Shown: positions 1 to 8,253, counted from the stretch's first letter. The stretch is DNA of 41,967 bases from Paludibacteraceae bacterium (GCA_905234835.1 CAJOIZ010000021.1:1-41967), one strand, 5' to 3'. Numbers and translations: made by a program. The notes: generated by a model not told the origin, from the letters alone.

Positions 1-963
1 AGGGCTTACACTTGCCGCCACGGTGTAGTTGTTCGTGGAGCGTGTGAAGTTGGCGGTGACGGTGAGGTTGCCTGTGACGGTGGCAGAGCCGTTGCCCCAG
101 CTGTCAAAGGTGTAGGTGTACTGTGCGTCATCGGCAGCGGGCGTAGCGGTTACGGTCGTGCCGTTGATGTTCACGGTGTTGGAAGAGTTGGTGATGTTCG
201 TGCCGTATGGTACGGAAGTCACGGTTGCATGGTCCACTGTGCCATAGCCTGCGGGAGCGACGGCAACGCTGACGGTGTAGGTATTGGTGCTTTGGCTGAA
301 ATGGGCGTAGTAGGTCGCATTCGCTGTAGCGGCGGGAGTGGAGCCATTGTTATAGACCTTCGCTCCGTTAGCGGATGTCGCCCAGCCATCAAAGGTGTAG
401 TTGTATTGGGCGGTGGATGCTTTGGTCGGTGTGGCAGCGTCAAACGAGGTCGCTGTGCCGGAAGCGAGGTCGGCATCCGTTTCCAACGTGGTCAGTCCGT
501 CCTCCGATTTCCATGTGACGGTGTAGGTCGGTGGTGCATCAAGACGGAAATGGGCATAGATGGTTGTGCCTTGATATACATAGGACGTATTACCTGTCGT
601 CAATCCCATTTGTTTTGATCCCCACGTCGCATTGGTATTGGTTCTATCCACCAAATTAGAACCGTTGTGGTATTGATAACTCCAATGATCGAACACATAC
701 CCGTCGGCAGCTTTAGCTTGCACTGTCATTGTTCTCGAACTGGTATAAAGTATTGTCCTTGTCGCTTTTACGGTTGTGTTGTACACATACTGTTGTGTGT
801 TGGCAGCATCGTAATAGAGCCATGTTATGTCCCCTTGTCCGCTTCCGATATCCACAGACACAGAATAGGTATCAGCATAAATGGTTAAGCCGACACTCTG
901 CATAATTATAAGCAGCAAAGAGCATAACAGTTTCGCACGATGCGATGAATGATTTGTTTTCAT
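1..963 (-). CDS. Exported protein with InlB-type B repeats, C-terminus beyond window
   Basis: The frame is open from the ATG at 963 to the window edge with no stop (321 codons read), so the C-terminal part lies to the left. Residues 1-30 look like a signal peptide: basic start MKTNHSSHRAK, hydrophobic LLCSLLLII, then a cleavage region ending near IYA. The exported part is rich in Thr, Asn and Ser. Residues ~146-224 match the Listeria-Bacteroides (InlB B) repeat pattern: YTVTW, then YTFDGW at ~189, then YYAHF at ~219. A second copy runs from YTVSV (~229) through YTFDSW (~284) to VTANF (~302), and a third begins at the edge. Such modules are usually surface or secreted stalk domains. The function is unknown. 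A C-terminal sorting domain is likely but not visible. Confidence 0.8.
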   Translation of the reverse strand, partial: MKTNHSSHRAKLLCSLLLIIMQSVGLTIYADTYSVSVDIGSGQGDITWLYYDAANTQQYVYNTTVKATRTILYTSSRTMTVQAKAADGYVFDHWSYQYHNGSNLVDRTNTNATWGSKQMGLTTGNTSYVYQGTTIYAHFRLDAPPTYTVTWKSEDGLTTLETDADLASGTATSFDAATPTKASTAQYNYTFDGWATSANGAKVYNNGSTPAATANATYYAHFSQSTNTYTVSVAVAPAGYGTVDHATVTSVPYGTNITNSSNTVNINGTTVTATPAADDAQYTYTFDSWGNGSATVTGNLTVTANFTRSTNNYTVAASVSP

Positions 964-1073
964 GTTGTTAGGATTTTTTGTATGTGCCTACTCACTTATG
1001 GCGTTTCGGCATCCTCCGTTCAGCACCGGATGATTTGAGAGAACGGCACATAAAAACAGCGTGGTGCTAATTC

Positions 1074-1244
1074 GCTTTCAATTCGGGTTCTTAGGATTCT
1101 GGACTACCTGTATATACCAAATCTACTGAACAACGCCCACGCCTCTATGTGGAAACAACGTTTCCACAAGCATGAACATTTCGGCTTGTTCCTTGGTATA
1201 TACGATTCTTAAAGTGTCCAGTTTCAAGAACCCAAGTTGTAAGC
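1074..1244. repeat. Long nested inverted repeat (about 170 bp) between two genes
   Basis: This gene-free stretch (964-1298) can fold into one long imperfect hairpin. Pairs seen: GCTTTCAA (1074-1081) with TTGTAAGC (1237-1244, one mismatch); GGGTTCTT (1085-1092) with AAGAACCC (1226-1233); CTGGAC (1099-1104) with GTCCAG (1216-1221); GTATATACCAA (1110-1120) with TTGGTATATAC (1193-1203); GAACAA (1128-1133) with TTGTTC (1186-1191); and at the tip GTGGAAAC (1149-1156) with GTTTCCAC (1160-1167). It lies downstream of the GNAT gene and upstream of the exported-protein gene. It could be a terminator, a structured leader or a miniature mobile element. There is no T-run directly after the stem. Confidence 0.65.
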
Positions 1245-1298
1245 TAAAACGCTATTTTATGTATGTTGCCTTTTTGTCTTTATTCCATAGGCAATTAG

Positions 1299-1856
1299 TT
1301 AGTTTTTATAGTTTGTCATATTGTCCCTAAAGGGTTTGAGGTCAAAGTACATCAGACGGGTAGAGTCGAAAGTGTCCAATGTGGTGAAATAGTCAAAGTC
1401 GTTCTTGCGATAGAAATCGGTGGCATCCGCATAAGCATCAACAGTAAGGAAACGGCAGCCCGCACGATTGCCTTCGGCGTACAGCTTTTTTACAAATGTC
1501 AGAATTCCTGTTCCCAAGCCCGACTTGGCATAATCTTCCCCTACTGCAAGACGACCGATTTTAACAGACGGATAGCTGCGTCGGCGTTTGTTGTTGCTGA
1601 TATGCCTGTTTATGCGATTCCAAATGCCTTTGGATTGCGGGTCATAAGCCACCTTGTCATTCAACAGGCTGAAGTATGCGGCTATTTGCCTTTTGTCCCT
1701 GTCAATGAGCAGATATGTCACCGCCATCAAGTCGTTCAGATAGTTTTTTGCATCATCCGTCAGGAAATGATTCAAGTCGTCATCCGCACAACGAAAAGGC
1801 ATCAACTGCATATCCGCAGTCAATCTCACAAAGTCAAATTCGGACAAATCTACCAT
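1299..1856 (-). CDS. GNAT-family N-acetyltransferase, probable toxin of a two-gene module
   Basis: A 185-residue GNAT protein. The acetyl-CoA binding segment reads KIGRLAVGEDYAKSGLGTG (about residues 98-116), with the usual R/Q-x-x-G-x-G/A loop as KSGLGTG. The end of the fold is seen at FLTVDAYADATDFYRKNDF, where Tyr is the usual general acid of the family. The first residues, including MPFRCADDDLNHFL, resemble GNAT toxins of the TacT/AtaT group, which acetylate aminoacyl-tRNA; that substrate is an inference. The start codon overlaps the end of the upstream small gene by 7 bp, so the two are translationally coupled. Alternative: an ordinary small-molecule acetyltransferase. Confidence 0.8.
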   Translation of the reverse strand: MVDLSEFDFVRLTADMQLMPFRCADDDLNHFLTDDAKNYLNDLMAVTYLLIDRDKRQIAAYFSLLNDKVAYDPQSKGIWNRINRHISNNKRRRSYPSVKIGRLAVGEDYAKSGLGTGILTFVKKLYAEGNRAGCRFLTVDAYADATDFYRKNDFDYFTTLDTFDSTRLMYFDLKPFRDNMTNYKN

Positions 1857-2014
1857 CCTAAATCAAATTTAGCGATAGACTTAAACTGTTCATAGACTAT
1901 GTTTGCCCGTTGTATGTCTTCCGAAGAAACAGGTTTCGGGTGTTCTACAGCGTAGGCAAAACGGCGTGCGTCTTCACCATAAAGGGTCGGTGTTTCTTTA
2001 ATCGGTCGTGCCAT
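1850..2014 (-). CDS. Small protein upstream of GNAT, probable antitoxin
   Basis: A 54-residue frame starting MARPIKETPTLYGEDARRFA and ending FKSIAKFDLGW. The start is well supported: a strong AAAGGAGG lies about 7 nt before the ATG, which stands out in a phylum that rarely uses such sites. The stop overlaps the GNAT start by 7 bp. The protein is charged, has no membrane segment and has the size of an antitoxin. As far as I recall, small proteins beginning MARPIKET are common ahead of GNAT genes in Bacteroidales. The antitoxin role is inferred from order, overlap and size; no DNA-binding fold can be assigned by eye. Confidence 0.7.
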   Translation of the reverse strand: MARPIKETPTLYGEDARRFAYAVEHPKPVSSEDIQRANIVYEQFKSIAKFDLGW

Positions 2015-2068
2015 AACGGTGTCCTCCTTTTGGTTAAGTGTATAATGCAGCTATTTAGTTTCAGCGGG

Positions 2069-2076
2069 CAAAGGTA
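2069..2076 (-). promoter_or_regulatory. Promoter -7 box for the small-protein/GNAT pair
   Basis: TACCTTTG on the minus strand fits the Bacteroidota -7 consensus TAnnTTTG. It lies about 55 bp upstream of the small gene's ATG. A -33 box was not clear. Confidence 0.55.
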
Positions 2077-2180
2077 AGGTGTTTAGTCGAATTGGGCAAG
2101 GGGGAGAGTGTTTTTGTGTTATTTTTGTTGTTTGCGAGGGGGGCGTGTTCCTTCGGTTCTGGTTCGGTGAGGTCTGCTTA

Positions 2181-2246
2181 ATGTATCGTATATGTATCGT
2201 ATATGTATCGTATATCTATCGTGTATCTATCGTATATCTATCGTAC
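2181..2246. repeat. 11-bp tandem repeat, 6 units
   Basis: Six units of exactly 11 bp: ATGTATCGTAT three times, then ATCTATCGTGT, ATCTATCGTAT and ATCTATCGTAC. The array lies in the 500-bp intergenic stretch 2015-2514. The 11-bp period does not fit a coding frame. Confidence 0.95.
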
Positions 2247-2252
2247 TTGCTT

Positions 2253-2304
2253 GCTGACAGACCGCTACGCTGACAGACCGCTACGCTGACGGACCGCTTC
2301 GCTG
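2253..2304. repeat. 16-bp tandem repeat, 3 units plus 4 bp
   Basis: Three units of GCTGACAGACCGCTAC (third copy with two changes) and a partial GCTG. It starts 7 bp after the 11-bp array and is unrelated to it in sequence. Confidence 0.95.
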
Positions 2305-2377
2305 TTGGTTACTGCGTGTTGATAAGTGACTGTTGGTGTCATTCTGTCATTTTGCAAGGGTTGCTTATCCTTACGGC

Positions 2378-2421
2378 ACGGGTAGCGCGAGGGTAGCACA
2401 CGGGTAGCGCAGGGGTAGCGG
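2378..2421. repeat. 11-bp tandem repeat, 4 units
   Basis: Units ACGGGTAGCGC, GAGGGTAGCAC, ACGGGTAGCGC and AGGGGTAGCGG. This is the third different array in the same intergenic region. No gene is seen in 2015-2514 apart from the promoter at 2069. Confidence 0.95.
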
Positions 2422-2460
2422 AGAGTAAACATCATGGGACGGCGACAATATGCAAGCATA

Positions 2461-2480
2461 ATAGCAGTTTTAGCTGCTAT
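2461..2480. terminator. Small hairpin after the MutS-like gene
   Basis: Perfect 7-bp inverted repeat ATAGCAG/CTGCTAT with a 6-nt loop, 35 bp past the stop of the MutS-like gene. There is no good T-run on the minus strand, so it is a weak terminator candidate. Confidence 0.35.
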
Positions 2481-2514
2481 GTGTCATGATGTATGGGTAT
2501 GTAGAGTGTAGGGA

Positions 2515-3855
2515 TTATTGCGCGGTGCTGCTGATTACTTTGTGTGCAGCGGAGAGCCACTCCTCGTCTATGCCGAGGGTCTCGGCTATGCGCAATGCCT
2601 CGTGCGGCACCTCGCCTTCGCGGGCTTCTATGAGCGAGTAGTCCATTCTGCCATCTTGCAGACCTTTCACGCGCAGACAAGGACAGCCGTGTGCGTCTAT
2701 TGTGTAGTGGGTGACTATCAGCACGCTTCTTCCTATGCGGCGCAGCACCTCAATGAGTGACGAAACCAGTGCCGTTCCCTCTATCGGATTGGTCGTCCGT
2801 GCAGGTTCGTCAATCAAAGCCAGCAGGTTCTCGCCCCTGCGGCACGCTTCCACGATGGCGTTCAAACTTCTTATTTCGGCTGCAAACGAACTAAGTCCTT
2901 CTGTAACCGACTGTTCGTCACTCATTGTGCAGCATATCTTCTCGCGGACCGGTAGTACCGCTTTGCGGGCAGGGATGCCGAATCCGAACAGAAACAGCAT
3001 CTGACACAAACCGACCGTACGAAGGACAATGGTCTTGCCGCCCATATTGGAGCCGGTCAGGATGGTCGGTTCTTCGCCCAGCGATATTGAATTGCGCTGA
3101 TATTCCTTATGCCGTTCGCGCAGACTGTCCGCCACTTCGGGATTCCACATGTCTGTGAGTGTCAGTCTGCCGTCGCGGCTCACTTCGGGCAGGCACAGTT
3201 CCCAGTCCTTGGTCTGTACCGCCTGCGCAAGCATCACATCCGCGTCCGCCAGTTCCAGCAGACCGCGTTGCAGGTCAACGGCATACAGACGCAATGAACG
3301 GCTGAGTTCCGCACGGATGCGCAGTTCCTCTTCCTGCACGGCAACAAACACCTGCTCGTCCGACGGGTTCTGCTCCAACTGTTTGCGAAGGGAACGCAGA
3401 TGCTCGCTGTAGGAGTCATACACATAGAACGTCCCGATGCGCAGCCCGTCCGGATCAAGGATGCCGATTACCTCTGCCATTCGCAAGTGTTCCAGCGGCA
3501 GTGACAACTCCTTCATCTGCTTCTCTACCTCCTCGTAGAGCATCGCAAGGTGCTTTACCTCAAACAGTTCGATGTCGTCCAGTGTTGCGCCGCCTGCCAG
3601 ATGCTCCAGCGTGGTGCGTATATCCTTGAGTCCTTGCAGCCGGAACTGGAGGTTGCGCCGCGCCACATCGTTCGCCACCTGACGGATGGCATCCAAGTAG
3701 GTGTGCAATCGGGCATAATGCGCCTCTATCGCCGTAGCATCCTGCATCGATTCACGCTCCAGCAACATACGCCTTGCCACACCCGACTGTACGGGCAGTT
3801 CGTCCACTACATACCGCAGACATACAGGCATCAGTATCGCTTCATTCAGTTGCAT
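2515..3855 (-). CDS. MutS-like ATPase (not the mismatch-repair MutS)
   Basis: A 446-residue protein with the MutS ATPase core at its C-terminus: Walker A GSNMGGKT (268-275), the MSDEQSVTEGLSSFAAEI signature (311-328) and Walker B LLALIDEP (344-351) followed by an ARTTNPIEG segment. It lacks the N-terminal mismatch-binding domain and is about half the length of MutS; the first 250 residues are a mostly helical lever/clamp-like region. It lies 6 bp after the P-loop gene at 3862, forming a pair. A MutS-like/P-loop pair accompanies B12-dependent lysine or ornithine aminomutases in some anaerobes, where it is thought to help reactivate the enzyme. No aminomutase gene is present here, so that role is only a suggestion. 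Confidence 0.75.
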   Translation of the reverse strand: MQLNEAILMPVCLRYVVDELPVQSGVARRMLLERESMQDATAIEAHYARLHTYLDAIRQVANDVARRNLQFRLQGLKDIRTTLEHLAGGATLDDIELFEVKHLAMLYEEVEKQMKELSLPLEHLRMAEVIGILDPDGLRIGTFYVYDSYSEHLRSLRKQLEQNPSDEQVFVAVQEEELRIRAELSRSLRLYAVDLQRGLLELADADVMLAQAVQTKDWELCLPEVSRDGRLTLTDMWNPEVADSLRERHKEYQRNSISLGEEPTILTGSNMGGKTIVLRTVGLCQMLFLFGFGIPARKAVLPVREKICCTMSDEQSVTEGLSSFAAEIRSLNAIVEACRRGENLLALIDEPARTTNPIEGTALVSSLIEVLRRIGRSVLIVTHYTIDAHGCPCLRVKGLQDGRMDYSLIEAREGEVPHEALRIAETLGIDEEWLSAAHKVISSTAQ

Positions 3856-3861
3856 ATAATC

Positions 3862-4740
3862 TCAATTTTTCATCAGGTCCACAGCGGGCAGTCCTGTCGC
3901 TTCGTTCAGACGGCGGCACAGTACATCCGAATCCAGTATCATTCCGTTCGGTGCGGTCGGATTGACAGTCAGTCCCAACAATCGGCTTCGTTGCCGCACT
4001 ACCACGGGGTGCTGCTGCTCAAAGCGGTTCCACACCATCTGGTCGGCAAAAACCTTTGTAAAATCCGGTATCAGCAGCCGCTTGCCCTTCTGCTCCTTGT
4101 CGTTCAGTATCTTTTCCAGTACCCTGTCGGTCACGGCTCCTGTCACGCTGATGCAGTCCTCTTCATTGCCGTCCCACAGAGGCAGGTCAATCAGGTGTAC
4201 TATATACGCCGTCTTGCGGACTAATGTGTCGATGTTGGCAGAGTAGGCGGCACCGGTCGCCAGAATCATTCCTTCGCTCACGGTAGGCGAGGCAAGGCTC
4301 ATACGGCTCAGCGCACCATCCACCAGTATCAGGTCCACTTCTTTCTCCACCGCCCGCATCCAGCGTTTGAGCATCTCCGTACTGCCCGAGCCGGCTATAA
4401 TCACCTTGCCTTCCGTTATGACACGTGCCGTTACCAGACGGCCTAATGCTGTACGAATCTCGTCGCTCACGTCCAGCAGTTCCGACACCATTTTCCGCTG
4501 CCGGTAATGCTTCTCCGTTGTACCGAAGACGGTTCCTTTGCGTAGGGTTATTTCGGGCTTTTCCGTTCCGACAACCTGGTCACGTGTCTCTCCGTCCAAC
4601 CCTATCGAGGTTACAGCCACACGGCAGTCCGCAGGCAGGTGGCTGAGCAGATAGTTCAGCGTCACTGTCTTGCCGGTGTTCTTCTCCAATCCGACCAAAG
4701 AGCAGCTCCTAACCTCCAGCAATCCGTCTATCAGGTGCAT
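3862..4740 (-). CDS. P-loop NTPase-like protein paired with the MutS-like ATPase
   Basis: I place the start at the Met at 4740 (MHLIDGLLEV, 292 residues), 1 nt past the radA stop; the longer frame from 4788 would overlap radA by 47 bp. Near the N-terminus LVGLEKNTGKTVTLNYLL (residues ~15-32) is a P-loop of the GxxxxTGKT type. The motif ILVDGALSRMSLASP in the middle resembles the Walker B/substrate region of P-loop cofactor or metal-loading proteins. No membrane segment or signal peptide is seen. It sits in a row radA, P-loop gene, MutS-like gene with gaps of 1 and 6 bp, so it is probably co-transcribed. Exact function is not recognised. Confidence 0.7.
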   Translation of the reverse strand: MHLIDGLLEVRSCSLVGLEKNTGKTVTLNYLLSHLPADCRVAVTSIGLDGETRDQVVGTEKPEITLRKGTVFGTTEKHYRQRKMVSELLDVSDEIRTALGRLVTARVITEGKVIIAGSGSTEMLKRWMRAVEKEVDLILVDGALSRMSLASPTVSEGMILATGAAYSANIDTLVRKTAYIVHLIDLPLWDGNEEDCISVTGAVTDRVLEKILNDKEQKGKRLLIPDFTKVFADQMVWNRFEQQHPVVVRQRSRLLGLTVNPTAPNGMILDSDVLCRRLNEATGLPAVDLMKN

Positions 4741-4741
4741 A

Positions 4742-6109
4742 TTATTTATCTCCTTTGCCGACCAGCAGTCGGAAAGCGTCTGCGACACGCTTTACAGGAA
4801 TCACTTCAATGGTCAGCCCTTTGGAGTGGTACTGTTGTCCGGCAGGAATGAAGATACGTGAGAAGCCGAGTTTCTGTGCCTCGTGGATACGCTGGTCCAG
4901 CCGGTTGACGGGACGTATCTCGCCTGCAAGTCCCACCTCGCCCGCAAGACAGATTCCGTGGTCCAAGGGGATGTCCATATTGGAAGACAGCACCGCCGCC
5001 ATCACGGCAAGGTCTGTCGCGGGGTCGTTGATACGGATGCCGCCGGCGATGTTGAGAAAGACATCCTTTTGCATCAGTTTGAATCCGACCCTTTTCTCAA
5101 GGACGGCGAGCAGCATATTGAGCCGGCGCACATCGAAGCCTGTGGATGAGCGTTGCGGTGTACCATAGGCGGCAGACGAGACGAGCGCCTGCACCTCAAT
5201 GAGCAGAGGACGTATGCCTTCAACCGCCGCTGCCACGGCTATGCCGCTGAGTCCGTCCACCGAAGAGGAGAGCAGCAGTTCGCTCGGGTTGGTCACTTCG
5301 CGCAGACCGTCCTCGCGCATCTCGAAGATGCCCAGTTCGCTGGTGCTGCCGAAGCGGTTCTTCTGTGCACGGAGAATACGATACATATAATGCTGGTCGC
5401 CCTCAAATTGAAGAACGGTATCCACTATGTGTTCGAGCACTTTCGGTCCGGCGAGCGAGCCTTCCTTGTTGATATGTCCTACGATGAGGAAAGGTATATT
5501 CTGTTCTTTGGCGAATAGGAGAATGCGGTTGGCGCATTCGCGTACCTGAGAGAGCGAACCGATGGTGGATTCGGCGGCTTCAGTGGCGATGGTCTGTATG
5601 GAGTCGATGACCACTATGTCGGGTTGCAGGTCGCGCACGTGTTGCAAGATGGCTTCGAGCGATGTCTCTGCCAGCAGATAGAGGTTGTCCGGCTGCCCTG
5701 CAAGGCGTTCGGAACGCAGTTTGAGCTGGTTGAGACTTTCCTCTCCGCTGGCGTAGAGCGTCTTGCGTTCGCCCATCTGCATCAGAACCTGCAAGGCAAG
5801 CGTCGATTTGCCTATGCCGGGTTCTCCTCCCAAGAGTACCAGACTGCCTGGGACGAGTCCGCCGCCGAGTACACGGTTGAGTTCGGACGAGCGCATATCA
5901 ATGCGCGGTTCGTGTTGCGCAGATATGTCCTGCAGCCGTTGGGGAGCCTGTCCTCCGCGTAGCGAGCGTGCGGCCTGGGCGTTTTTGGCAGGGGCTTGGA
6001 CTGTTTCTTCAACGATAGTTCCCCATTCGCCGCAGACGGGGCAGCGTCCCAACATCTGCGGCACTTTGGCACCGCAGGCGTTGCACGTATATTCGATTCT
6101 GGCTTTCAT
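4742..6109 (-). CDS. radA: DNA repair protein RadA (Sms)
   Basis: A 455-residue RadA, a RecA-like ATPase that drives branch migration in recombinational repair. The start at 6109 (MKARIEYTCNACG) puts the C4 zinc finger at the N-terminus, as usual: Cys 9, 12, 23 and 26. The upstream in-frame Met at 6148 adds 13 residues unlike the family. Walker A is GGEPGIGKST (95-104). The RadA-specific motif KNRFGSTSELG follows the ATPase core, and the C-terminal Lon-protease-like domain includes NIAGGIRINDPATDLAVMAA. Length is normal. It ends 1 nt before the P-loop gene and starts 41 bp after the RNase Z stop. Confidence 0.95.
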   Translation of the reverse strand: MKARIEYTCNACGAKVPQMLGRCPVCGEWGTIVEETVQAPAKNAQAARSLRGGQAPQRLQDISAQHEPRIDMRSSELNRVLGGGLVPGSLVLLGGEPGIGKSTLALQVLMQMGERKTLYASGEESLNQLKLRSERLAGQPDNLYLLAETSLEAILQHVRDLQPDIVVIDSIQTIATEAAESTIGSLSQVRECANRILLFAKEQNIPFLIVGHINKEGSLAGPKVLEHIVDTVLQFEGDQHYMYRILRAQKNRFGSTSELGIFEMREDGLREVTNPSELLLSSSVDGLSGIAVAAAVEGIRPLLIEVQALVSSAAYGTPQRSSTGFDVRRLNMLLAVLEKRVGFKLMQKDVFLNIAGGIRINDPATDLAVMAAVLSSNMDIPLDHGICLAGEVGLAGEIRPVNRLDQRIHEAQKLGFSRIFIPAGQQYHSKGLTIEVIPVKRVADAFRLLVGKGDK

Positions 6110-6150
6110 CGCTGACAGATAATGACGTGAAGCATAGGAATGCCTCACTA

Positions 6151-6963
6151 TTAAGGGAGTACATACATTTCGCGCTCCACTCCGAGTATAGTGTCAGGGA
6201 AGACCTCCTGCGCCTCCTGCAGGAAGAGCGAATGGTTGCTGACGCGGGAGGAGTAGTGACCTATAATGAGCTGGCGGGCATGTGCCTTGAGGGCGATGGT
6301 AGCAGCCTGCTGTGCAGTGGAGTGCATAGTCGTCTTGCATCGGAATGCGTCCTGCTCGATGTAGGTGGACTCGTGGAAGAGCGTATCGACCCCTTCTATC
6401 TGGGGAACGATGGATTCCTTGTACTGCGTGTCCGAGCAGTAGGCGTAACGTTTGCGTGTCTCGTAGTAGAACTCGCGGGTATCCTCGTTGAAACGGCGGT
6501 GATGCTCGTAGAAGAGGAAACCGCAGGTGGGGACTTTGTGCTTGAGAGGTATGGTCTCAACTGTGACGGTGCGGTCGGAGAAGATGACTGCTTTGCGTCG
6601 CGGGTTAATCGGATGGAAGACGACCTCGTACTTCATATCGCGGAGGTGGTAGTCCATCTGCGGATGGAGCAGTTTTTCAAGGTCAGGATGCGCATAGATA
6701 TGCAGAGGCTGGGTCCGTCCGAGCATATCGAAGGTGGTGAGCAGACCGAGCAGACCAAAGCAGTGGTCGCCGTGGAGGTGGGATATGAAGACGGAATACA
6801 GGCGCGATGTCTTGAGGTTCATCTGCCGCATCGTCAGCTGGATGCCTTCGCCGCAGTCGATAAGGAACTGCTTGTCGCACAACTCAAGTATCTGTCCGGA
6901 CGGCGAGTTCTGAAAAGTAGGCAACGCGCTTCCCGTACCCAATATGGTGAGGTGTGCTTCCAC
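6151..6963 (-). CDS. rnz: Ribonuclease Z
   Basis: A 270-residue metallo-beta-lactamase-fold nuclease that trims the 3' ends of tRNA precursors. The N-terminal ILGTGSALPT motif and the metal site SHLHGDH (His62, His64, Asp66, His67) are typical. Further metal ligands are seen in TLFHESTY and in LIIGHYSSR near the C-terminus. At 270 residues it is slightly shorter than most of the family (about 300) because the exosite arm region is brief. The start codon directly abuts the stop of the type IX-secreted protein gene upstream (6963/6964), so the two are coupled. Confidence 0.92.
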   Translation of the reverse strand: MEAHLTILGTGSALPTFQNSPSGQILELCDKQFLIDCGEGIQLTMRQMNLKTSRLYSVFISHLHGDHCFGLLGLLTTFDMLGRTQPLHIYAHPDLEKLLHPQMDYHLRDMKYEVVFHPINPRRKAVIFSDRTVTVETIPLKHKVPTCGFLFYEHHRRFNEDTREFYYETRKRYAYCSDTQYKESIVPQIEGVDTLFHESTYIEQDAFRCKTTMHSTAQQAATIALKAHARQLIIGHYSSRVSNHSLFLQEAQEVFPDTILGVEREMYVLP

Positions 6964-8220
6964 TTACTTCTTCCCCCGCAGCAGATTGACAGTGCCTTTC
7001 TTCTTGTATTTCACGCCGTCTGTACCGACTGCTTCCACAATGTAGATGTATGCGCTTTCGGCGGCGGGTCGTCCGTTAATCGTCCCGTTCCAACCGCGTG
7101 AAGGGTCGTTGGACGAATAGACCTGGTGCTGCCAGCGGTCGAATACTGCCATCGAGAAGGTACGTATAGAGCGGTAAGCGACGCGGAACTCGTCGTTGAT
7201 GCCGTCGCCATTGGGCGTAAAGACGTTGGGCACGGCAAGGAGCGACTCTTTGGCTTCTATATGGAAAGTCGTGTCACATTCGCAACCGTAGTCGTTGGTG
7301 AGGTGGAGTTTGACCTCGTAGTTACCCGACTGCTCAAACTCATAGCGCGTTTCGGGTTCGGTGCGAGACGTGAGTACCTGTGACGAGCGCATTACTTCCC
7401 AAAGGAAGACGGTGACAAGGGGTGAAGCATTGGCTTTGAAGAGGATGTTAAGGGGGGCCGAGCCTTTGAGGTTGGTTTCCTCGATGACACGTTCCACCTC
7501 GTTCTCACGTTCGCTGCCCCGCAAGAGGGTGTAGGAACGCGGGATGAAGTCAATGGCTACTGCTTGTACAGAGTCCTGCTCAATGCGCAGAAGGTCGGGA
7601 GTGCCGTAGAAATGTTCGGCAAACTGGTCGCCTTCGAGGTCAATCTGCGTAGGTGCGAGCAGTTTGTGTCCGAGGTCGATGGCTCGCGGCTGACGGATAG
7701 TCATTGTGACTTCCTTGTCGTCGGGTGTCCACGAAACGGAGTCTTTCTCGTAGTGTGTATATCTGAGGGTTATATTGCGTTCAAGGGTATGGGGCTGACC
7801 TAAAAGGTCGTTGTACATCATCTCGTCCGCATCAAGAACGAGCGTAGATGATTCGCAGGTGAGCAATGCGCGGAAGGGTTTCCCTGCCAAGCGGTACGGC
7901 GCGTAACCGAGTACGGCGACAGTGTCGCATTGCGTTCCCATCTTGACGAGGTAGGTAGTCGCGTTGTCGGGGTAGATGGCAGTCATCCCCGATGCAACAG
8001 GTGTCGAGAGGTCGGGATAGGCGTACCAGTCTGCCATAGCGGGTGCGATGAGTTGTGCATCGGCTATGTTCTCGAAGACAAAAACGCGGTTCACACCTTC
8101 CGCCGGAGTGACCGCAAAGGGTTGCTTTGTGGCGGACGGGGTGACAAAGCTCTCCGCACCCGCCGTAAGGGCGAAGGTGCAGAGAGTTGTAAAGAGCAGT
8201 ATGAATGCTTTGTTTTTCAC
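6964..8220 (-). CDS. Exported protein with type B type IX secretion sorting domain
   Basis: A 418-residue protein with signal peptide MKNKAFILLFTTLCTFALTAGA. The middle contains a PKD-like fold (residues ~240-330: PLNILFKANASPLVTVFLWE, then YEFEQSGNYEVKLHLTND). The last ~85 residues are a gliding-motility-associated C-terminal domain (CHU_C / type B sorting): FTPNGDGINDEF, then FDRWQHQVY and WNGTINGRPAAESAYIYIV. Such proteins cross the outer membrane through the type IX secretion system. This is direct evidence that the organism has that system. The role of the mature protein is not known. It is packed against rnz with no gap. Confidence 0.88.
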   Translation of the reverse strand: MKNKAFILLFTTLCTFALTAGAESFVTPSATKQPFAVTPAEGVNRVFVFENIADAQLIAPAMADWYAYPDLSTPVASGMTAIYPDNATTYLVKMGTQCDTVAVLGYAPYRLAGKPFRALLTCESSTLVLDADEMMYNDLLGQPHTLERNITLRYTHYEKDSVSWTPDDKEVTMTIRQPRAIDLGHKLLAPTQIDLEGDQFAEHFYGTPDLLRIEQDSVQAVAIDFIPRSYTLLRGSERENEVERVIEETNLKGSAPLNILFKANASPLVTVFLWEVMRSSQVLTSRTEPETRYEFEQSGNYEVKLHLTNDYGCECDTTFHIEAKESLLAVPNVFTPNGDGINDEFRVAYRSIRTFSMAVFDRWQHQVYSSNDPSRGWNGTINGRPAAESAYIYIVEAVGTDGVKYKKKGTVNLLRGKK

Positions 8221-8228
8221 GTTATGAG

Positions 8229-8245
8229 CGCGGACTGAATCCGCG
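8229..8245. other. Short hairpin between serA and the secreted-protein gene
   Basis: CGCGGA/TCCGCG with a 5-nt loop in the 33-bp gap. No T-run follows on the minus strand, so this may attenuate transcription or be incidental. Confidence 0.3.
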
Positions 8246-8253
8246 TACCTGAT

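Noticed and set aside
1074..1244. Integron attC site
   Set aside because: The palindrome is the right size range, but the conserved RYYYAAC and GTTRRRY core ends were not found and no integrase is present.
2461..2480. CRISPR-like or attachment-site repeat near 2461
   Set aside because: A single 7-bp hairpin without copies in the window; listed only as a weak terminator.
6127..7101. 324-codon open frame on the plus strand
   Set aside because: Antisense to rnz and the end of the secreted-protein gene.
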